Of a stretch of DNA of 64,000 nt, positions 60,070 to 64,000 are shown piece by piece; the first letter of the stretch is position 1; every line of letters begins with the position of its first letter. Origin of the DNA: Anagrus nilaparvatae. Its lineage: Eukaryota; Arthropoda; Insecta; Hymenoptera; Mymaridae. The translations under genes were made by a program, and so were the position numbers. The notes under the pieces were generated by a model. It did no database searches. It was not told the origin of the DNA and was given only the letters and a program-made list of their open reading frames with translations. The stretch lies in contig JAKSXM010000137.1 of NCBI GenBank assembly GCA_022575985.1, positions 11,736,001-11,800,000 of the forward strand. Direction: 5' to 3'.

Positions 60070-61403
60070 CCCCGCGTACCTTTTCTTTCTTTCCATACAC
60101 GACGTGGGTCTTAGAGACCCAAGGCAACTTTGAGCAGCTGTAACTTCTGTTTATATCAACAGAATTAGACTTGTGGGCTCTTTTTCGATTGGCAAACTAC
60201 TCAAAAATAAATATATATACTAAAAAATACTAATTTATTCAAATGTTAGCAGTTGCGATAAAAAAAATAATAGTGCTTTTTTAAAAAAGGCCATTTTTTT
60301 CAAATTAGTGTAACTTTGCAACAAATAAAAATAAAAACCTTTATAGGTACTGTTCCAAAAATGCCAAGTATCATACTTTAAGAAAATAAATCCAGATTTA
60401 TGGTATATGGTGAAAAAAAGTGAATTATTTATTCCTGGAAATGAAGAGGAGGGTTTTTACAATTTTAAAACATAAAAAAATTTTTTTTTTTAATTCGGTT
60501 TTGTTATGCAAAAATATAAAAAATAAGTATAAAAAACATGAAAAAAATAAAGTTAAATATTTACAATAAGTTTATGACTTATTTTTTAGTCTAGCGCACT
60601 CAATGCATCTACTGTTTCTATGCTCGTTGCATATCGGCTTGCTACAAGATGTGCAGCAAGTTTTGGTTTTCCTGTCTAGTTTTATTGAACATAAATAACA
60701 CCTTTGACTGCGATCTAAGTTATTATCTTGCAAAACGTCTCTCAGATCTTCTTCATCTTGTTCGTTATTATCAACAGTTAGCACATAACTTATTTGTTTT
60801 TTAAATAAACATGGATTCCTCGAAGATTCAACCTATCTTGCAAATGGGGCTTTAGTAAATCTTAAAGCAAGCTCAAAAATGAAATCTGTCCTTTCTATCG
60901 CCTCATTTTTTGAATTTAATGTGTACAGAATGTACGAGTTGGTAATGGCTTGATTGAGGATTCCATAAAAAAAACGCATTGGCCGTCTACAAGTTTTACG
61001 CGCAGTAGTATAATCGTGACATTTTATCCTATGCGAAACCGTTTAAATGTCTTAGATATACTCAGAAATATTGATAAATTTATTTTTATTTACTTATAAA
61101 TAAACAAAAAAACATATTTTTAATTAATTAAAACATTTCTTACCTTTTTTTAAAAAAATACGAAAAATACGAAAAATTTCCGTTCATATATAACGTGGGT
61201 CTTTGAGACCCGACACTAAAATTCAACAGCGTCTTGGCTAAAGCTGCGTGAGCTACGGATGCTGCTGGGTGGGAGAATCCTTCACATACATACCAAAATA
61301 AATTCCCAACCTATTATAGAGGACGTCAGGGTCGTTATTTAAAAATACCACGAACTTGAAAAAAAAAGCTGGGTCTCTCAGACCCATCTGGTGTACCTGA
61401 GGG
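60070..61403 (-). mobile_element. piggyBac-like element, internally deleted
   Basis: It is bounded by TTAA on both sides (60066-60069, 61404-61407), the specific target of piggyBac. Ends CCCCGCGTACC and GGTGTACCTGAGGG are inverted and begin with CCC. Palindromic GGGTCT...AGACCC boxes of 15 bp lie at 60106-60120, 61197-61211 and 61371-61385. At 1334 bp it is far below an autonomous element, and only the 3' end of the transposase remains. Confidence 0.8.
60572..61021 (-). pseudogene. piggyBac transposase C-terminus
   Basis: From 61021 down the frame reads CHDYTTARKTCRRPMRFFYG, ILNQAITNSYILYTL, ERTDFIFELALRFTKAPFAR, then a TAG. It continues to an acidic stretch (NNEQDEEDLRDVLQD) and a Cys-rich tail: CYLC, RKTKTCC, CTSCSKPICNEH, CIEC. 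These match the family's last catalytic-domain helices (RWP...F...N..I.Y) and its C-terminal zinc-binding domain, which binds the inner end repeats in related elements. DDD catalytic positions lie upstream and are deleted. One in-frame stop. The 70-codon ORF at its end is only the tail. Confidence 0.8.
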
Positions 61404-62016
61404 TTAAGTTTTTTTTGTGATTTAGCGCAATAAAGATGGTATTTTAAAATATTAGCATTTATTAAAATATTTTAAAGCGAATCTCTGACTTTAAATTTTT
61501 ATATCTCGCAAACAATTGATCGAAAATAAACGAGTAAAGGATTTTTAAAAATTAGGAGCTTATACAAAATTTCTCAGATCTATAAAACCCATTTTAGTCA
61601 AAAATTACAATTTTTGCAGCAATTTAAAAATTGGTCATTTTTGGCCAAATATGTTCATTTGGTTTACTGACCATAATGGTAAGAGAATTACTGATGAAAA
61701 AATCCGGTTTACGGGGGTCAAAAGGCGATAAATATTCAAAAAAAATGAGACTTACCGGAAGGTATTTGGTTTAATTACAAGGTAGCAGCGTCATTTAGAA
61801 GATAGCCTAAAAAGTTCTATCTTTTATAGCATATACCCCTGCTATAGGGTCTAATTTGTAGGACCAGGAGGCCCATTCAGGTAAACTGAGTGTATAAAGG
61901 ATGTTTTCTCAACTAGCACAACCTGTTTTGAAAGTTAGAAGCAAATCGTATTCCCAAATAGTTGACAATCCCCTTGTTATCTTCAAAAAAACCTCATACA
62001 AAATTATGATTTTTTT

Positions 62017-62129
62017 GGTTCCTCTAAGAGGAACCATTGTGTTAGGTCAAAATTTGATTTTCTATTTTTTGGCGTTTAAGCACGTTTTCGGACCCCAGGA
62101 AGCTAAAAAACTTGTTTTTAAAAAAAGTC

Positions 62130-62181
<52 letters not shown>

Positions 62182-62530
62182 TACGTATGTATGTAATCGG
62201 TAATATTTCACAAATATTATGGAATTGAGACCTAATTTTTTTTTCAAAAATTTTTTCACCAAAAAAGCTGGAGGTACTTTTTTTTTTTTTTTGATTTGGA
62301 TGTAATACCTCATTTATTTCCATGAAAGTACTTATATTTAAAAGTATGATTTTTATATGGTATCTCGAATCGGATACTTAATTTTCTGAAAATTTTTTTT
62401 CTAAAATTTTTTTCACAAAAAAATACAAAAAATACAAATTTTTTTTTTCTTTTTGGACGTAGTACCTAATTTATTTCCATGGAAGTACTAGTTTCAAGAA
62501 CCTCGTTTACAGTAATTTTTTGGAATTGAT
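62017..62530 (+). repeat. TG-microsatellite repeat block, copy 1
   Basis: It opens with the palindrome GGTTCCTCTAAGAGGAACC (62017-62035). Then AAGCACGTTTTCGGACCCCA, AGGAAGCTAAAAAAC, (TG)n (62134-62178), ACGTACGTATGTATG and TTCACAAATATTATGGAATT follow. The same series recurs at 63520. ORFs across the TG run are artefacts. Confidence 0.75.
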
Positions 62531-62900
62531 ACTTAATTTTTTCAAAATTTTTATTCTCTAAATTAAAAAAAAAGAAAAATAAAAAAAATTGCAATATTTA
62601 TTTTTTTTTTTGGTGTAATACCTCATTTAATTCTATGAAAGTACTAATATTTTAAAATATTGTAACCAGTGATATTCTAAAACAATTATCAAACGAATAC
62701 CTAACTTTTTTTTCCAAAAATTTTTTTATTAAAAAAATCTCAAAATACTTTTTTTTTTTTTTTAATTTGGATGTAATACTTCATTCATTTCCATGAAAGT
62801 ATACTTGAAAAAACAACAAATTTATTTTTCGTTTTGGACATATCTAATTTATTTTAATGAGAGTAAAAGTTTTAGAAATTTAGTTTATAGTAATTTTTTG
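62298..62900 (+). repeat. Tandem units, period 157 bp
   Basis: GGATGTAATACCTCATTTAT then TTCCATGAAAGTACT recurs with starts at 62298, 62455, 62612 and 62769, exactly 157 apart, plus a partial at 62836. Neighbouring units differ in a dimer-like pattern. Separators are poly-T and TTTTTTCA.AAAAAA. Non-coding. Confidence 0.75.
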
Positions 62901-63519
62901 TATCCGATCACAATTTTTTTTTTATTTTGATATAAATTATAACACACAAGAAAGAGTGATGGAAATCTTGCCTCTTTTTGACTTCCTTGGATTATTTGGC
63001 TCGTTGCTATGTTTATTTATTTATGCAGCTTAATGAAATTATAAACAATAATAAACAGCCTAAAAATATTAAATGGTTATGTTTGCATTTTAAAATTAAG
63101 ATTTAAAAGTTATATTGGCATTTTTTAAAGAATCAAACAATTTATAGAATTAAATAATTTATTATTTTGTGATTAATAGAAATAATATAAATAATGTTAA
63201 AATCTTGAAATGCAATAAGTACACTGAGAAAATAAATTATAAGGAATTATTATGGTAAAAACTCCTATCTTTTTATAATAATTGAGCGAATATTTGTAAT
63301 TTTCGCATCGTTACCAACCACTTATTTGACAAAACAAAAAAGTCATGTTACCCAATATTTTAATTACGCAAAGTCTATTTACCCAGAAATTTTTTACGTA
63401 AAATTCAGTCACGCATTTACAAAAAAAAAATATTTTGAACCTCAACTTGAGGTTTGTTTTGTTTGCTTTTCTGCACTCTGCACTGAATATTAAAATTTTT
63501 TTTTGAAAAATTAACTATT
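62901..63519. other. AT-rich, nothing recognisable
   Basis: Spacer between the two copies of the TG block; no feature seen. Confidence 0.35.
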
Positions 63520-63632
63520 GGTTCCTCATAGAGGAACCTTTGTGATAGATGAAATTTTGATTTTTGATTTTTTGGCATATAAGCACGTTTTGGGATCTCA
63601 GGAAGCTAAAAAACCGGTTTTTAAAAAAAGTA

Positions 63633-63674
<42 letters not shown>

Positions 63675-64000
63675 ACCGGTGAAATTTCACAACCATTATG
63701 GAATTAAGACCTAATTTTTTTTTCAAAAATTTTTTCATAAAAAAATCTCAAACTACTTTTTTTTTTTTTTAATTTGGATGTAATACCTCATTTATTTCCA
63801 CGAAAGTACCTATATTTGAAAGTACGATTTTTACTCGATATCTCGAATCTGATAACTAATTTTTTGAAAATTTTTTTCCCAAAATTTTTTTCACAAAAAA
63901 ATACAAAAAATACCAATTTTTTTTTTCTTTACGGACGCAGTACTTAATTTATTTCTGTGTAAGTACTAGTTTTAGAAATATCGTTTATAGCATTTTTTTG
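63520..64000 (+). repeat. TG-microsatellite repeat block, copy 2 (runs off the end)
   Basis: GGTTCCTCATAGAGGAACC (63520-63538), AAGCACGTTTTGGGATCTCA, (TG)n (63637-63665), then 157-bp units at 63776 and 63933. Same order as copy 1, offset about 1.48-1.50 kb. Confidence 0.75.

Larger units (their letters stand above)
59570..62006. mobile_element. Foldback interrupted by a piggyBac relic
   Basis: The left arm (59570-60065) and right arm (61408-62006) are inverted copies. They carry ATAACAAGGGAATTGTCAAC, TTTGGGAATACGATTTGCTT, GGGCCTCCTGGTCC and TTGGCCAAAAATGACCAA. They belong to the family of 1475-2458, but here homology continues beyond CAAGGG into GAAGATAA/TTATCTTC. The piggyBac element sits between them, in what was the arm/spacer. 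Confidence 0.7.

Noticed and set aside
61901..62323. Overlapping ORFs of 83-100 codons with Val/Cys or Thr/His runs
   Set aside because: They read through the (TG)n microsatellite and foldback arm; no start context or domain.
1..64000. CRISPR arrays, bacterial operons, rRNA genes
   Set aside because: Spliced gene structure, LINEs and piggyBac show a eukaryotic nuclear context; no evenly spaced identical repeats with unique spacers and no rRNA signature seen.

Overview
This window looks like AT-rich, repeat-laden nuclear DNA from an arthropod, most likely an insect. The evidence is a compact GT-AG-spliced gene with a 59-base intron, wrecks of non-LTR retrotransposons, a piggyBac relic with TTAA target duplications, and a dense population of foldback elements and MITEs. 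The species cannot be named from the sequence. A very AT-rich parasitoid wasp or similar insect would fit, but that is a guess. Long ORFs are almost absent because the window is mostly intergenic or intronic.

Layout. 0.4-2.5 kb holds a dispersed ~130-bp repeat, a LINE endonuclease fragment, a degenerate tandem array and a complete 984-bp foldback element with TAA duplications. 4-8 kb has small hairpins and MITEs. 8.09-10.74 kb carries a short reverse-transcriptase fragment and then a decayed LINE on the minus strand, with endonuclease and RT remnants and a pentanucleotide tail. 11-15 kb is a run of MITEs and foldbacks. 15.69-16.87 kb holds the only intact-looking protein gene: three exons, minus strand, 287 codons, unknown function. 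23.1-24.9 kb has two adjacent inverted-repeat elements separated by a (TA)n tract. 26.4-31 kb holds more foldbacks, one with another palindrome nested in it. 31-49 kb is AT-rich filler with several copies of an AACATG/CATGTT-ended repeat that carries variable minisatellites.

51.7-53.5 kb has a foldback copy, then a 772-bp unit bounded by inverted C-rich minisatellites. Inside that unit, at 53273-53342, is a complete hammerhead ribozyme fold (type III topology): every core position is present, all three stems form, and the two loops can pair over 8 bases. This is the most notable item in the window. 56.3 kb has a GC island that could be a promoter. 59.6-62.0 kb is a foldback split by a 1334-bp piggyBac relic. 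62.0-64.0 kb is a TG-microsatellite and 157-bp-period repeat block running off the end.

No pathway or operon logic applies. The organising theme is layered insertion of non-autonomous elements. The possible active products are the spliced orphan gene, a self-cleaving RNA, and long hairpin RNAs if the foldbacks are transcribed. Coordinates of repeats were set by eye and may be off by a few bases, except where target duplications or exact pairings are stated.
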